A stretch of DNA of 64,000 bases from Aegicerativicinus sediminis (GTDB lineage: Bacteria; Bacteroidota; Bacteroidia; Flavobacteriales; Flavobacteriaceae), in NCBI RefSeq assembly GCF_015476115.1, contig NZ_CP064295.1:1854001-1918000 (forward strand), read 5' to 3'. This document shows, piece by piece, positions 25,516 to 34,105 of the stretch. The position numbers and the translations under genes were made by a program. The notes under the pieces were generated by a model. That model saw nothing but the letters and a program-made list of their open reading frames with translations. It did not search any database and was not told where the DNA came from. Positions within the stretch are counted from its first letter, which is position 1; every line of letters begins with the position of its first letter.

Positions 25516-26547
25516 ATGTTATTCATTTCCAGAAAAAACCTTCTTTTACTTCATTTATTTATAGCCGCCATATCGTGTTTGCCAGCGCAACCTAATGTAT
25601 CGGCAAGTATCGAAAAAATACCCGCTTCATTAATAAGCCCACCTTATCTTAAGCCAGGGGATACTGTTGCTATAGTTTCTCCTTCTGGGGTTTTAAAGAA
25701 TCGAGAGGAACATATTGCAAGAGGAATTGCCTTAATGGAAAGTTGGGGTCTTAATGTTGTACTAGGAAAGAATTTATATAAAACCGATAATCATTTTGCG
25801 GGAACGGATGAGGAGCGTGCAGCGGATATGCAGTGGGCCTTAGACAACCCATCAATAAAAGCTATTTGGAGTTCCAGAGGAGGTTATGGTACGGTTAGAA
25901 TATTAGATAAACTAGATTATACGGAGTTCAAAAAACATCCCAAATGGGTGATAGGGTATTCTGATATTACTGCCTTGCATTTAGATATTCATAATCTTGG
26001 ATATCAAACAATACATGCAATGATGGGTACTAGTTTAGGGGAGGATCAAGAAGACATGGAGGAAACCATTTCAACTTTCAAAAAGACCCTTCTTGGCGAA
26101 AAATTAGAGTATCATTTAGACGGTTCAGATTATAACCGTACTGGTATGTCGGAGGGAGAATTGATAGGTGGTAATTTAACGCTTCTGCATACCATGTTAG
26201 GGTCACGTAGTAGTATTAATGCCGATGATAAAATTCTGTTTATTGAAGATGTTGGGGAATACAAATATCATATAGATCGCATGTTGCAAAGCTTGAAACG
26301 TGCTGGTTATTTTGATCATTGCAAAGGTGTTATCGTTGGCGACTTTTCCAATATGCGAAAAAACACAACTGAATGGGGCAGTTCAATAGAGCAATTAATC
26401 TTGGATGCACTCAAAGATTATGATTTTCCAATTGCATTTAATATGCCGTCTGGGCACGAGGATGATAACCGTGCTTTATATTTTGGTCGCCTCATAAAAC
26501 TGAAGGTAACTAAAGACGAAACAGTTATAGAATTTGCTAAAAGATAA
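25516..26547 (+). CDS. LD-carboxypeptidase / MccF-like S66 family serine peptidase, lipoprotein
   Basis: A 343-residue protein. The signal ends in lipobox AISC (Cys21 or adjacent), so it is probably lipid-anchored. Peptidase family S66 signatures are present: PGDTVAIVSPSG, the substrate loop SSRGGYGTVRI, the nucleophile Ser in GYSDITALH, the catalytic Glu in LFIEDVGEY and the His in SGHEDDNRALYFG. Such enzymes cut the L-D bond of recycled muropeptides or related peptides. It is transcribed divergently from metG. Confidence 0.9.
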   Translation: MLFISRKNLLLLHLFIAAISCLPAQPNVSASIEKIPASLISPPYLKPGDTVAIVSPSGVLKNREEHIARGIALMESWGLNVVLGKNLYKTDNHFAGTDEERAADMQWALDNPSIKAIWSSRGGYGTVRILDKLDYTEFKKHPKWVIGYSDITALHLDIHNLGYQTIHAMMGTSLGEDQEDMEETISTFKKTLLGEKLEYHLDGSDYNRTGMSEGELIGGNLTLLHTMLGSRSSINADDKILFIEDVGEYKYHIDRMLQSLKRAGYFDHCKGVIVGDFSNMRKNTTEWGSSIEQLILDALKDYDFPIAFNMPSGHEDDNRALYFGRLIKLKVTKDETVIEFAKR

Positions 26548-26559
26548 TGCCTAAATAAA

Positions 26560-28470
26560 TTAGAGGGTCTCCTTCAACCACTTAAAAAATTCGTGTTGCC
26601 AAACCAAAGAATTTTGTGGGCTTGTCACCCAATGATTTTCTTCTGGAAGATAAAGCAACTTACTTTTTATTCCTCTTAATTGCGCCGCTTGAAACGCCTC
26701 TAAACCTTGCTCAATCGACACTCTGTAATCTTTTCCTCCTTGGATAATAAATATTGGAGTATCCCAGTTGTTTACAAGGTTGATTGGGTTGAATTCATTA
26801 TAAGACTTTTGTGCTGCAACATTTGTTTTATCCCAATAATTTCCGCCGAAATCATGATTTACAAAAAATAATTCCTCAGTAGTTCCATACATGCTTTGCA
26901 TGTTGAATATACCATCGTGTGCAATAAAAGTTTTAAAACGATTATTGTGAATTCCTGCTAAATAGAAAACAGAATAACCACCATAGCTTGCTCCAACAGC
27001 TCCAAGTCGTGTTTTGTCAACATAAGGCTCTTTGGCCACATCATCTATGGCAGAAAGATAATCCCTTATGTTTTGTCCTCCCCAATCTTTGCTTATTTGC
27101 TCATTCCATTCTACTCCATGACCGGGCATTCCTCTCCGGTTTGGAGCCACCACTATATAACCTTGGGATGCCATTAATTGAAAATTCCACCTGTAAGAAT
27201 AAAATTGTGAAAGTGCCGATTGTGGACCACCTTGGCAATACAATAGGGTCGGATATTTCTTGGAAGAGTCAAAATTTGGGGGCAATATAACCCATACCAA
27301 CATTTGTTTTCCATCCGTGGTTGCCACCATACGTTTTTCCACCTTTGGTAAGTCTACACTGTCATATAAATCCTTATTTACATTGGTTAACTGAGTAAAC
27401 TTTTTAGTTTTTAAGTCGAAAGAATAAAGGTCATTCGCATGGTTCATATCAGATCTAGTGACTAACAATTTAGATCCTACTTCGGCTATGATGCTATTAA
27501 CATCAAACCAACCTTCAGATAGTTGTGAAACAACGGCTGCAATTCGCTTTTTCCCAGGATAATTTACCTCAAACAATTGCTTCGTTCCGCCAACGGGAGC
27601 AACGAAATATAGGGATTGACCATTTTTATTCCATTTAAAACTATTTACTGTTCCATCCCAATTTGCTGTGAGGTTTTGCTTTACCCCATTTTCCAATACC
27701 ACAAGGTCATTTTTATCCGCCTCGTAACCATCCTTTTCCATTTGTAACCAAGCCAAAGCACCCTGACTGGAAATCTCAGGATTGGTATCGTATCCCTTAT
27801 TTGCCTCCGTTACATTGGTTGTGGTCTTAGTAGCTAGATCATATTGGTAGATATCCGTATTTGTGCTTTTTGCATAGTCTGTGCCTCTTAATTTTTTACT
27901 GACATAGTAAATACTATTGCCGTCAGCAGACCATATATAGTCTTCGTCTCCACCGAAAGGACGTTGAGGTGTATAATAAGGTTCGTTAGGCATTAAATCG
28001 ATTCCCTCATCATCTTCACTGTCTGCATTTTTATAGAAAACATGGTCATATTGTCCGTCATTCCAACTATCCCAATGGCGGTTATCTAATTCGGTAAAGA
28101 TGTAGGCATCAGATTTTGAAAGTTCAGGATACACATTGGTGCTACGAGTATTTTCCAATAACACTGCTTTGTGAAATAATATTTTGCTGCCATCTGGAGA
28201 AATATTCTTATCTACCGTCTTAACATCCTCTTTGTTAATTTCAATTGCATTTCCGCCATCGACAGGCAGTTTGAAAAATTTAGAATCGAAATTATTTTCT
28301 TCAACATTTGGTATGCTAATTCTGTAAAATATGGTTGAATTGTCTTCAGACAAGCCAAGAACGCTTAACCGTTTCACCTGCCATAGCTTTTCAGGTGTCA
28401 TTACATTCTGTGATGAAGAGAAGAAATTAATCGCAAAAATTAAGACCGTAAATAGAAATATCTTTTTCAT
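26560..28470 (-). CDS. exported S9 family prolyl-oligopeptidase-type peptidase
   Basis: A 636-residue protein with a signal peptide to about residue 20. Residues ~30-370 form a beta-propeller of WD40-like/PD40 repeats (YIWSADGNSIYYVS, FKWNKNGQSLYFVAP). Residues ~385-636 form an alpha/beta hydrolase. The triad is Ser495 (GASYGGYS), Asp581 (GGKDYRV) and His613 (ENHWV). Such enzymes release dipeptides or cleave oligopeptides in the periplasm or at the surface. It is preceded by a -7-type element at 28493-28500. Confidence 0.93.
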   Translation of the reverse strand: MKKIFLFTVLIFAINFFSSSQNVMTPEKLWQVKRLSVLGLSEDNSTIFYRISIPNVEENNFDSKFFKLPVDGGNAIEINKEDVKTVDKNISPDGSKILFHKAVLLENTRSTNVYPELSKSDAYIFTELDNRHWDSWNDGQYDHVFYKNADSEDDEGIDLMPNEPYYTPQRPFGGDEDYIWSADGNSIYYVSKKLRGTDYAKSTNTDIYQYDLATKTTTNVTEANKGYDTNPEISSQGALAWLQMEKDGYEADKNDLVVLENGVKQNLTANWDGTVNSFKWNKNGQSLYFVAPVGGTKQLFEVNYPGKKRIAAVVSQLSEGWFDVNSIIAEVGSKLLVTRSDMNHANDLYSFDLKTKKFTQLTNVNKDLYDSVDLPKVEKRMVATTDGKQMLVWVILPPNFDSSKKYPTLLYCQGGPQSALSQFYSYRWNFQLMASQGYIVVAPNRRGMPGHGVEWNEQISKDWGGQNIRDYLSAIDDVAKEPYVDKTRLGAVGASYGGYSVFYLAGIHNNRFKTFIAHDGIFNMQSMYGTTEELFFVNHDFGGNYWDKTNVAAQKSYNEFNPINLVNNWDTPIFIIQGGKDYRVSIEQGLEAFQAAQLRGIKSKLLYLPEENHWVTSPQNSLVWQHEFFKWLKETL

Positions 28471-28492
28471 TTTATAAATTCAAGAAATTATT

Positions 28493-28500
28493 CAAAGATA
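28493..28500 (-). promoter_or_regulatory. promoter -7 element for the S9 peptidase
   Basis: On the minus strand this reads TATCTTTG, an exact TAnnTTTG Bacteroidota -7 box, 22 bp before the ATG. No well-placed -33 TTG was found. Confidence 0.5.
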
Positions 28501-28555
28501 CCACTAGAAGGAATCATTATTTAGTATTCAGCTCAATATTTTGTAAAATTATACA

Positions 28556-28915
28556 ATGGCCAATCATAACGAATTAGGGAAAAAGGGCGAACAGATGGCA
28601 GTGGACTTTCTAATTGCTAATGGATTTCAAATAATTGAACGTAATTATAGATTCGACAAAGCAGAGTTGGACATTATTGCAAAAAAGGGAAATACCTTGG
28701 CGGCAGTTGAAGTAAAAACGAGATCTTCAAAAGATTTTGGTAACCCACAAGATTTTTTGAAGCCTAAACAAATTCAAAGATTAGTAAAAGCAATTAATGA
28801 GTATGTTGTTGAAAATGAGCTTAATGTTGAGGTAAGATTTGATATAATTGCCATATCTAAAGACGTCCATGGTTTTAATATTGAACATATTCCTAATGCA
28901 TTCTATCATTTTTAG
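28556..28915 (+). CDS. YraN/UPF0102 family nuclease-fold protein
   Basis: A 119-residue protein with the compact PD-(D/E)XK-like UPF0102 fold: GKKGEQMAVDFLIANGFQIIERNYR, AELDIIAKKGNTLAAVEVKTR (with D and E..K in the catalytic positions), and a C-terminal FDIIAI strand. The family is widespread, small and often near RNase HII or DNA processing genes; its in vivo role is not settled. It is divergent from the S9 peptidase gene and does not appear to be in an operon. Confidence 0.9.
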   Translation: MANHNELGKKGEQMAVDFLIANGFQIIERNYRFDKAELDIIAKKGNTLAAVEVKTRSSKDFGNPQDFLKPKQIQRLVKAINEYVVENELNVEVRFDIIAISKDVHGFNIEHIPNAFYHF

Positions 28916-29033
28916 AGCCATTCATCGATATTAATAAGAATTTTCTTAAAATTTTACCCGACTCATCGAAAAAATATGTTTCCGGGGCCTCAAAGTGGTA
29001 TCTTTATTTCACCAAATCCCAAATCTTAATACC

Positions 29034-29681
29034 ATGAGAAAAACTACTTTTAGGTTAGGAATTTTTTTATCAGTTTTATTTATAAGCTGTTCCACCGAAC
29101 CTTACGATGCACAATTAGAACAGGCTTTATCTTCTAACAATGATGCCTTCATTTCTGCAAATATGGCAATGTCCATTGCAGAGCTAACTGAAGAAGATGC
29201 TTGTTTTACTACAGAATTAATTGCTGGGCAGCATTATACGGCTGGCGATATTACCATTTATGTTGAAGATGGAAACTTAATTATAGTCTATTCAACCAAT
29301 GAAGATTGGACGCTTGGAACAACGCACTTGCAGGTGGGGAACTGCGAGGGATCATGGGTGCCGTTAACTAAAGCTGGAAATCCGAAAGTTGGAAGATTCG
29401 ATTATAAGGAGCCTTACTCCGCCGATGAGCATGAAGTTATTTATGTTATTCCTTTAGAAGATATCGATTCTGACGGTGAATTTTGCTTTGCAGCCCATGC
29501 CGAAGTTCAGGGGCCTACTGGAGGTGAAACCGCCTGGGGAAAAGGAGATGAATTTGAAGGAAGAAGCTGGGCGATGTATTTTAAAACCGACCTTACAGAA
29601 TGTATAGAGAACGACGATCCTTCAGACAATCCCGATGATGATTCGGGTGATGGAGATGATGGGTCTGGTGGTCCTATATAA
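29034..29681 (+). CDS. lipoprotein of unknown function with Asp/Gly-rich tail
   Basis: A 215-residue protein is predicted from the ATG at 29034 (MRKTTFRLG), which gives a lipobox FISC with Cys19. The longer frame from 28995 lacks a signal. The middle (about residues 70-190) looks like a beta-sandwich with paired Cys (NCEGSW, FCFAAH) and an EGRSWAMYF strand. The end is a low-complexity Asp/Ser/Gly run. I do not recognise the family. It is monocistronic and followed by the shared terminator at 29701-29722. Confidence 0.75.
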   Translation: MRKTTFRLGIFLSVLFISCSTEPYDAQLEQALSSNNDAFISANMAMSIAELTEEDACFTTELIAGQHYTAGDITIYVEDGNLIIVYSTNEDWTLGTTHLQVGNCEGSWVPLTKAGNPKVGRFDYKEPYSADEHEVIYVIPLEDIDSDGEFCFAAHAEVQGPTGGETAWGKGDEFEGRSWAMYFKTDLTECIENDDPSDNPDDDSGDGDDGSGGPI

Positions 29682-29700
29682 ATTGTGTTTGTTAAATAGT

Positions 29701-29722
29701 AAGATGGGCTTCGGCCCATCTT
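29701..29722. terminator. bidirectional intrinsic terminator
   Basis: A perfect 9-bp stem (AAGATGGGC/GCCCATCTT) closed by a TTCG tetraloop and followed by TAATTTTT lies between the lipoprotein gene and the convergent nadD. Confidence 0.88.
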
Positions 29723-30303
29723 TAATTTTTATAAAAATTCATTTCATCTATATATCGCCAAACAGATTCGGGCAACATAGGACGTATATTTTTGCCTTCC
29801 TTAATTGCCTTTCTTATAAAGGTTGAAGATAATTCAATAATTGGAGCATCAATGGCATGAACCTTTTCATTAGAAATTAAATCATTCTCTATAGGCATTT
29901 CATTTACTCTTGGATAAACATAAAGATCATGAGTTTCTAAAATAAGATCGTAATTTTTCCATTTGTGGAAACCCTTTAAGTTGTCCTCTCCCATTATTAA
30001 ACAAAAGTTATAATAAGGGAATTTCTCCTTAAGGTAAGTTAGCGTATTGATGGTGTAATTTGGTTCAGGTAAATTAAATTCTATATCACTTGGGCGCAAC
30101 TTCGGGTAAGGTTCTGTAGCTTGGTATACCATTTCAAGACGATGGTAATTATCCAATAATGATGACTTTTTCTTAAACGGACTTAACGGGGTAACCACCA
30201 ACCAAACTTGGTCTAGATCACTAAATTCAGCCATATAATTAGCAATAATCAAATGACCAACATGAATTGGATTAAATGTTCCAAAAAAGAGTCCGACTTT
30301 CAC
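29722..30303 (-). CDS. nadD: nicotinate-nucleotide adenylyltransferase
   Basis: A 193-residue nucleotidyltransferase of the NAD pathway, converting nicotinate mononucleotide and ATP to deamido-NAD. The N-terminal GTFNPIHVGH holds the (H/T)xGH motif at residues 14-17, and the C-terminal STFIRKAIKEG supplies the ISSTxIR-type ATP motif. The IMGEDNLKGFHKWKN segment matches the substrate-specific loop. It is the last gene of yicC-gmk-nadD, 10 nt after gmk. Confidence 0.95.
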   Translation of the reverse strand: MKVGLFFGTFNPIHVGHLIIANYMAEFSDLDQVWLVVTPLSPFKKKSSLLDNYHRLEMVYQATEPYPKLRPSDIEFNLPEPNYTINTLTYLKEKFPYYNFCLIMGEDNLKGFHKWKNYDLILETHDLYVYPRVNEMPIENDLISNEKVHAIDAPIIELSSTFIRKAIKEGKNIRPMLPESVWRYIDEMNFYKN

Positions 30304-30313
30304 TTTAATTGTA

Positions 30314-30910
30314 TTAACAGTCCTTTTCGTTCTTGACGGATGTTCCTAAAAAGTCTTTTACTAACTTGTATGCTTCTTTTAGAGCGGTTTCTAAATCGTT
30401 GTTTTCAATTATAAAATCGAACTGGGGCGCAGTAGCTAACTCTATTGATGCTTTGGCAACACGCATATTTATCTTGTCCTCACTTTCAGTTTTGCGTTTT
30501 TTCAATCGAATTTTCAATTCCTCAATACTGGGCGGTTTCACAAACACAGCCAAAGTTCGATCTGGATAAATGTGTTTGATATCAAGGCCTCCTACGACAT
30601 CAATATCAAAGATTACATGCCTGCCTTTCGACCAAATGCGTTCTACTTCCTTTTTAAGGGTGCCATAAAAGTTATCTCTATAGACTTCTTCCCACTCCAG
30701 AAATTCTTCATTCTTAATTTTTTGTTTGAATTCCTTGATGTCTAAGAAATAATAGTCTTTACCATCCACCTCATCTGGTCTTTTCTGGCGAGAAGTTGCG
30801 GAAATTGAAAATTCAAGATTTAAATCTTTTTGGGAAAGCAGGTGGCGAACAATGGTTGTTTTGCCCGATCCTGAAGGTGCAGAAAAGACGATTAATTTGC
30901 CTTCAATCAT
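30314..30910 (-). CDS. gmk: guanylate kinase
   Basis: A 198-residue enzyme phosphorylating GMP to GDP. The P-loop APSGSGKT spans residues 11-18; the GMP-binding SATSRQKRPDEVDGKDYYF and GTLKKEVE segments follow, then FDIDVVGG. Length and order are typical. The yicC stop codon overlaps its start at 30910, indicating translational coupling. Confidence 0.96.
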   Translation of the reverse strand: MIEGKLIVFSAPSGSGKTTIVRHLLSQKDLNLEFSISATSRQKRPDEVDGKDYYFLDIKEFKQKIKNEEFLEWEEVYRDNFYGTLKKEVERIWSKGRHVIFDIDVVGGLDIKHIYPDRTLAVFVKPPSIEELKIRLKKRKTESEDKINMRVAKASIELATAPQFDFIIENNDLETALKEAYKLVKDFLGTSVKNEKDC

Positions 30911-31767
30911 TAAAGTACGTTTAAAAGTTGTTCCTTAATTTTTTCAAGTTCATCTTTCATTTGTACAACCAATTTCTGCATTGGGGCATGATTAGATTTT
31001 GAACCGATGGTGTTGATTTCCCTACCCATTTCTTGGCCGATAAACCCAAGTTTTTTACCATTGGAATCAGCTGATTTTAAAGCTGAAAGAAAGTAGTTTA
31101 AATGGTTTTCTAAACGGACAATTTCTTCAGTGATATCGTATTTTTCAATGTAATAAATCAGTTCTTGCTCAAAACGGTTTTCATCCACCTTTTCTTTAAG
31201 ATCAGCAACACCCTTTTCTAAACGAGACCTTACTATTTGAACCCGTTCGGGGTCCATGACTTTTATTTTTTCTAGGATATCTTTAATAGTTTCAACCCTG
31301 TTTTTAAAATCAGCTTCCAAAACTTTGCCTTCATCTAATCGGTATTTTTGGATGGCCTCTAGAGTTTTTGCTATTTCATTTGAAAGCATTTTCCATTCTT
31401 CCTCATCTATTTCGTCCCTCTCTGTAGTAACTGCATCAGGCAATCGAATAGCCATTTTTAACAGTTCAATTTCATCTCCATCCACAACCTTTTTAAGCTG
31501 TTTAATGTATTCCTTAACCACAACAGCATTTATAGTTGATGAAGTATCCTCCCCGGTTATCTCGGTATAGATAAAAAGATCCACCTTGCCGCGTTCGAGC
31601 TTGTCGGCTAACATTTTGCGGATTTCTAATTCTTTTTGTCTGAACTGTGGGGCAATCCTAGAATTTATATCAAGGTTTTTACTGTTCAAAGATTTTATTT
31701 CTATGGAAATCTTTTTTGTGGGCAGTTGTAAGATAGTTTTACCGTAACCCGTCATTGATGCAATCAT
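30910..31767 (-). CDS. yicC: YicC/YloC family endoribonuclease
   Basis: A 285-residue protein with the conserved N-terminus MIASMTGYGK, an internal KSLNSKNLDI strand and the C-terminal GKKLGFIGQEMGREINTIGSKSNH block that defines the YicC family (DUF1732 part). Members are endoribonucleases acting on small RNAs and mRNA. The yicC-gmk pairing seen here is common in bacteria. A TACCTTTG -7 box lies on the minus strand at 31790-31797, 22 bp before the start. Confidence 0.93.
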   Translation of the reverse strand: MIASMTGYGKTILQLPTKKISIEIKSLNSKNLDINSRIAPQFRQKELEIRKMLADKLERGKVDLFIYTEITGEDTSSTINAVVVKEYIKQLKKVVDGDEIELLKMAIRLPDAVTTERDEIDEEEWKMLSNEIAKTLEAIQKYRLDEGKVLEADFKNRVETIKDILEKIKVMDPERVQIVRSRLEKGVADLKEKVDENRFEQELIYYIEKYDITEEIVRLENHLNYFLSALKSADSNGKKLGFIGQEMGREINTIGSKSNHAPMQKLVVQMKDELEKIKEQLLNVL

Positions 31768-31819
31768 ACAGCGTTGTTGGAATGAAGCGCAAAGGTAAGT
31801 AAATATTCACTAAGCCCGA

Positions 31820-31850
31820 TTGATGCTAGTATCGGATTCTTTTATCTTTG
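31820..31850 (+). promoter_or_regulatory. Bacteroidota-type promoter for the thioesterase gene
   Basis: TTG at 31820-31822, a 20 bp spacer, then TATCTTTG at 31843-31850: an exact fit to TTG-N19-21-TAnnTTTG, 22 bp before the ATG. Confidence 0.75.
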
Positions 31851-31872
31851 AAATTCTGAAAAGGTTTTAATT

Positions 31873-32355
31873 ATGTTTTTGAAAGATTTTGAAGTTAGGT
31901 GGAATGATCTCGATGCCAACGCTCACCTAGGCAATGTTTCCTATGTTAATTTTATGAGTCATACGCGTATGGCGTGGTTTAAAAAATATGGGTTGACGTT
32001 GGATGGCATGATAAAAAATAAATTGGGACCTATTATATTTTTTGAACATATTTATTATTTCAGGGAGATTTTAATGGATAACCCAATTAAGGTGTCTGGG
32101 GAACTAAGGGGCTTGAGTGAGGATGGAATGTTGTTTTCGTTCGACCATAATTTTTATCATGCTGAAACAGGTAAAAATTTGGCACATGGAGAGATGATGG
32201 GAGGTTGGATAGACCCTGAACTTCGAAAATTAAAACCATTGCCCGAGCCCTTCTTGGAAGAAATTTTGAACGCGGAAAGGTCAAAAGATTTCAAGCAACT
32301 TACTTTAAAGGATACTCGAAGATTTGGGGTCCACCCCTCAGATTTGCATACTTAA
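31873..32355 (+). CDS. acyl-CoA thioesterase, hotdog fold
   Basis: A 160-residue hotdog-fold protein of the 4HBT / FatM-YbgC-like group. The catalytic-site segment VRWNDLDANAHLGNVSYVNF, with its Asp, and the long helix TRMAWFKKYG are clear. These enzymes hydrolyse acyl-CoA or acyl-ACP thioesters. It is monocistronic, with its own promoter at 31820-31850, and overlaps the convergent transporter gene by 4 nt. Confidence 0.87.
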   Translation: MFLKDFEVRWNDLDANAHLGNVSYVNFMSHTRMAWFKKYGLTLDGMIKNKLGPIIFFEHIYYFREILMDNPIKVSGELRGLSEDGMLFSFDHNFYHAETGKNLAHGEMMGGWIDPELRKLKPLPEPFLEEILNAERSKDFKQLTLKDTRRFGVHPSDLHT

Positions 32356-33233
32356 TGTGGTGGTTTACTTACCAAGAAAACACCTAAAAATATTAGCATT
32401 GTTGCTAGAACCTTAATAACATCTAAAGTGTCGCTGCCCATGGCAATGGCAAATGCACCGGCAATTACTGGTTGGGTGTAGACAAAAATACTTACCGTAG
32501 ATGCTCTTAATTTAGTTAGGGCCAAAGGGTTTAGAAGGTAGGTAAGAAAGGTGGTCCCCACAATTACGAATCCAACTGCAAACCAAATATATCCATTGAA
32601 GGATCCCCAATTTACATCGGTCAATTCGCTATATCCAAAGGGTACAACCATAAAAGATCCCATTAAAAATAACCATTTTATGAAGGTATAAGGATGGTAT
32701 CTATTTATTAATTTTTTAATGATAATTAAATAATAACTATAAGAAGCCGCATTTATAAATATTAAGAAGTTTCCGAGAGGAATATTATCCCCAGCTTGGG
32801 AAGGTTTGCCATAAATAGAGAGGATTAAAGCCCCGATAAAGCCCAAGACAACACCAGCTACACGAACCTTCGTTAATCGCTCATTTAGCATAAATGCTGA
32901 TAGTACAAGTACAACTATAGGTACAATGGTCATTATTACAGATCCATGTATAGGAGTAGTATACTGCAGCCCTTTAAAAAAGCAAAGCATGTTAATTGCA
33001 ACTCCAAAAATCGCGGCCCACAACACTATTTTAAAATCCTTTGGAGCCAACTTTTCGGAGGGCCTTATAAGCTCTAGTATCCAAAAGAGAATGCATGCAC
33101 CAACGGCTCGCAAAATAATAAAGCCAAAAGGCCCAATATACCCTTGATCGATTACGTCATTAGCGAAGGTATAATTGAGTCCGTAAATGATTTGGACAAT
33201 AATTGCGGCAATTATGGCCCCAGTTCTACTCAT
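32352..33233 (-). CDS. EamA/DMT family transporter
   Basis: A 293-residue integral membrane protein with ten predicted helices in two EamA repeats (about residues 5-138 and 150-290). Repeat 1 contains the typical LQYTTPIHGSVIMTIVPIVVLVLSAFMLNERLT, and repeat 2 the matching LRASTVSIFVYTQPVIAGAFAIAMG. It is probably an exporter of metabolites such as amino acids; the substrate is not determinable. Its start overlaps the end of the ArsC-like gene by 8 nt. Confidence 0.92.
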   Translation of the reverse strand: MSRTGAIIAAIIVQIIYGLNYTFANDVIDQGYIGPFGFIILRAVGACILFWILELIRPSEKLAPKDFKIVLWAAIFGVAINMLCFFKGLQYTTPIHGSVIMTIVPIVVLVLSAFMLNERLTKVRVAGVVLGFIGALILSIYGKPSQAGDNIPLGNFLIFINAASYSYYLIIIKKLINRYHPYTFIKWLFLMGSFMVVPFGYSELTDVNWGSFNGYIWFAVGFVIVGTTFLTYLLNPLALTKLRASTVSIFVYTQPVIAGAFAIAMGSDTLDVIKVLATMLIFLGVFLVSKPPH

Positions 33234-33579
33234 GCAGAGCTTTTTTGGCTTCGGCTACAACCTCCTTTTGGTTACCAATGAAAATCTTGTCATCCAATAC
33301 CAAAACAGGACGTTTCAAAACTGTGTAATGGTCTAGAAGATAATATTTGTAGTCAGTTTCAGTTAGATTTTTTTCCTTTAGATTCAAGGTCTTGTAGAGT
33401 GTAGACCTGCGACTAAATAGTGCTTCATAGCTTCCCGAAAGAGATTTTAATTCTTCAATTTGATTTTCAGTTAATGGTTCTGATTTAATGTTTTGAAGAG
33501 AAACACTTTCTGGTGCATTCCACTCTTTTAAAATCCTAATGCAAGTACTACAGCTTTTTAAATAAAAAATCTTTCTCAT
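33226..33579 (-). CDS. ArsC/Spx-like thioredoxin-fold protein
   Basis: A 117-residue protein of the arsenate reductase/Spx superfamily: a thioredoxin-like N-terminus with Cys10-Ser-Thr-Cys13, the RSTLYKTL segment and the KRPVLVLDDKIFIGNQ strand. Whether it reduces arsenate or acts as an Spx-like regulator cannot be decided, but the RP-V-cisPro region is ArsC-like. No arsenic resistance genes are nearby, so a general thiol role is as likely. Confidence 0.85.
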   Translation of the reverse strand: MRKIFYLKSCSTCIRILKEWNAPESVSLQNIKSEPLTENQIEELKSLSGSYEALFSRRSTLYKTLNLKEKNLTETDYKYYLLDHYTVLKRPVLVLDDKIFIGNQKEVVAEAKKALHE

Positions 33580-33648
33580 AATTTCCTTGTGAACTGCAAA
33601 GAAAAGGCATTATCTAGGGAAATTGCCTACATTTAAAAAAAATTATAA

Positions 33649-34104
33649 ATGGATTTTATTTTTGATGTTTGCTATAAAAACCGTGCTCTTTTGGAACGGT
33701 TTTTAAATGATTTATCAATAACCCAACTCAACCAAATACCTGAGGGATTTAATAACAACATCATTTGGAATGTTGCACACGTTATTGCAACCCAACAAAT
33801 ATTGGTTTATGAGAAATCGCAACTATCAACCACCATACCCAATGAGATAATTCTAAATTTTAAGAAAGGTACCAAGCCAAAAGAATTCATAGATTCAAAT
33901 AAAATTGAAGAGATTAAATCAATGCTATTTATGCCAATAGATCAAACAATCAATGATTTGAAAAATGGAAAATTCAAATTATATGATTCCTATACAGTAT
34001 CAACAGGAAGCACTTTAACAAATGTGAAAGATGCACTTCAGTTCAATAATTTTCATGAGGGCATCCATTTAGGTTCTATTCTAGCAATCCGCAAACTAGT
34101 GTAA
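33649..34104 (+). CDS. DinB superfamily protein
   Basis: A 151-residue four-helix-bundle protein. Candidate metal ligands are His in WNVAHVIATQQ, about residue 46, and the HEGIHLGSI pair near the C-terminus, which matches the DinB/YfiT histidine triad. Members act as thiol-dependent S-transferases or DNA-damage-linked proteins; the substrate is unknown. It is followed directly (1 nt gap) by the antiporter gene. Confidence 0.86.
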   Translation: MDFIFDVCYKNRALLERFLNDLSITQLNQIPEGFNNNIIWNVAHVIATQQILVYEKSQLSTTIPNEIILNFKKGTKPKEFIDSNKIEEIKSMLFMPIDQTINDLKNGKFKLYDSYTVSTGSTLTNVKDALQFNNFHEGIHLGSILAIRKLV

Positions 34105-34105
34105 T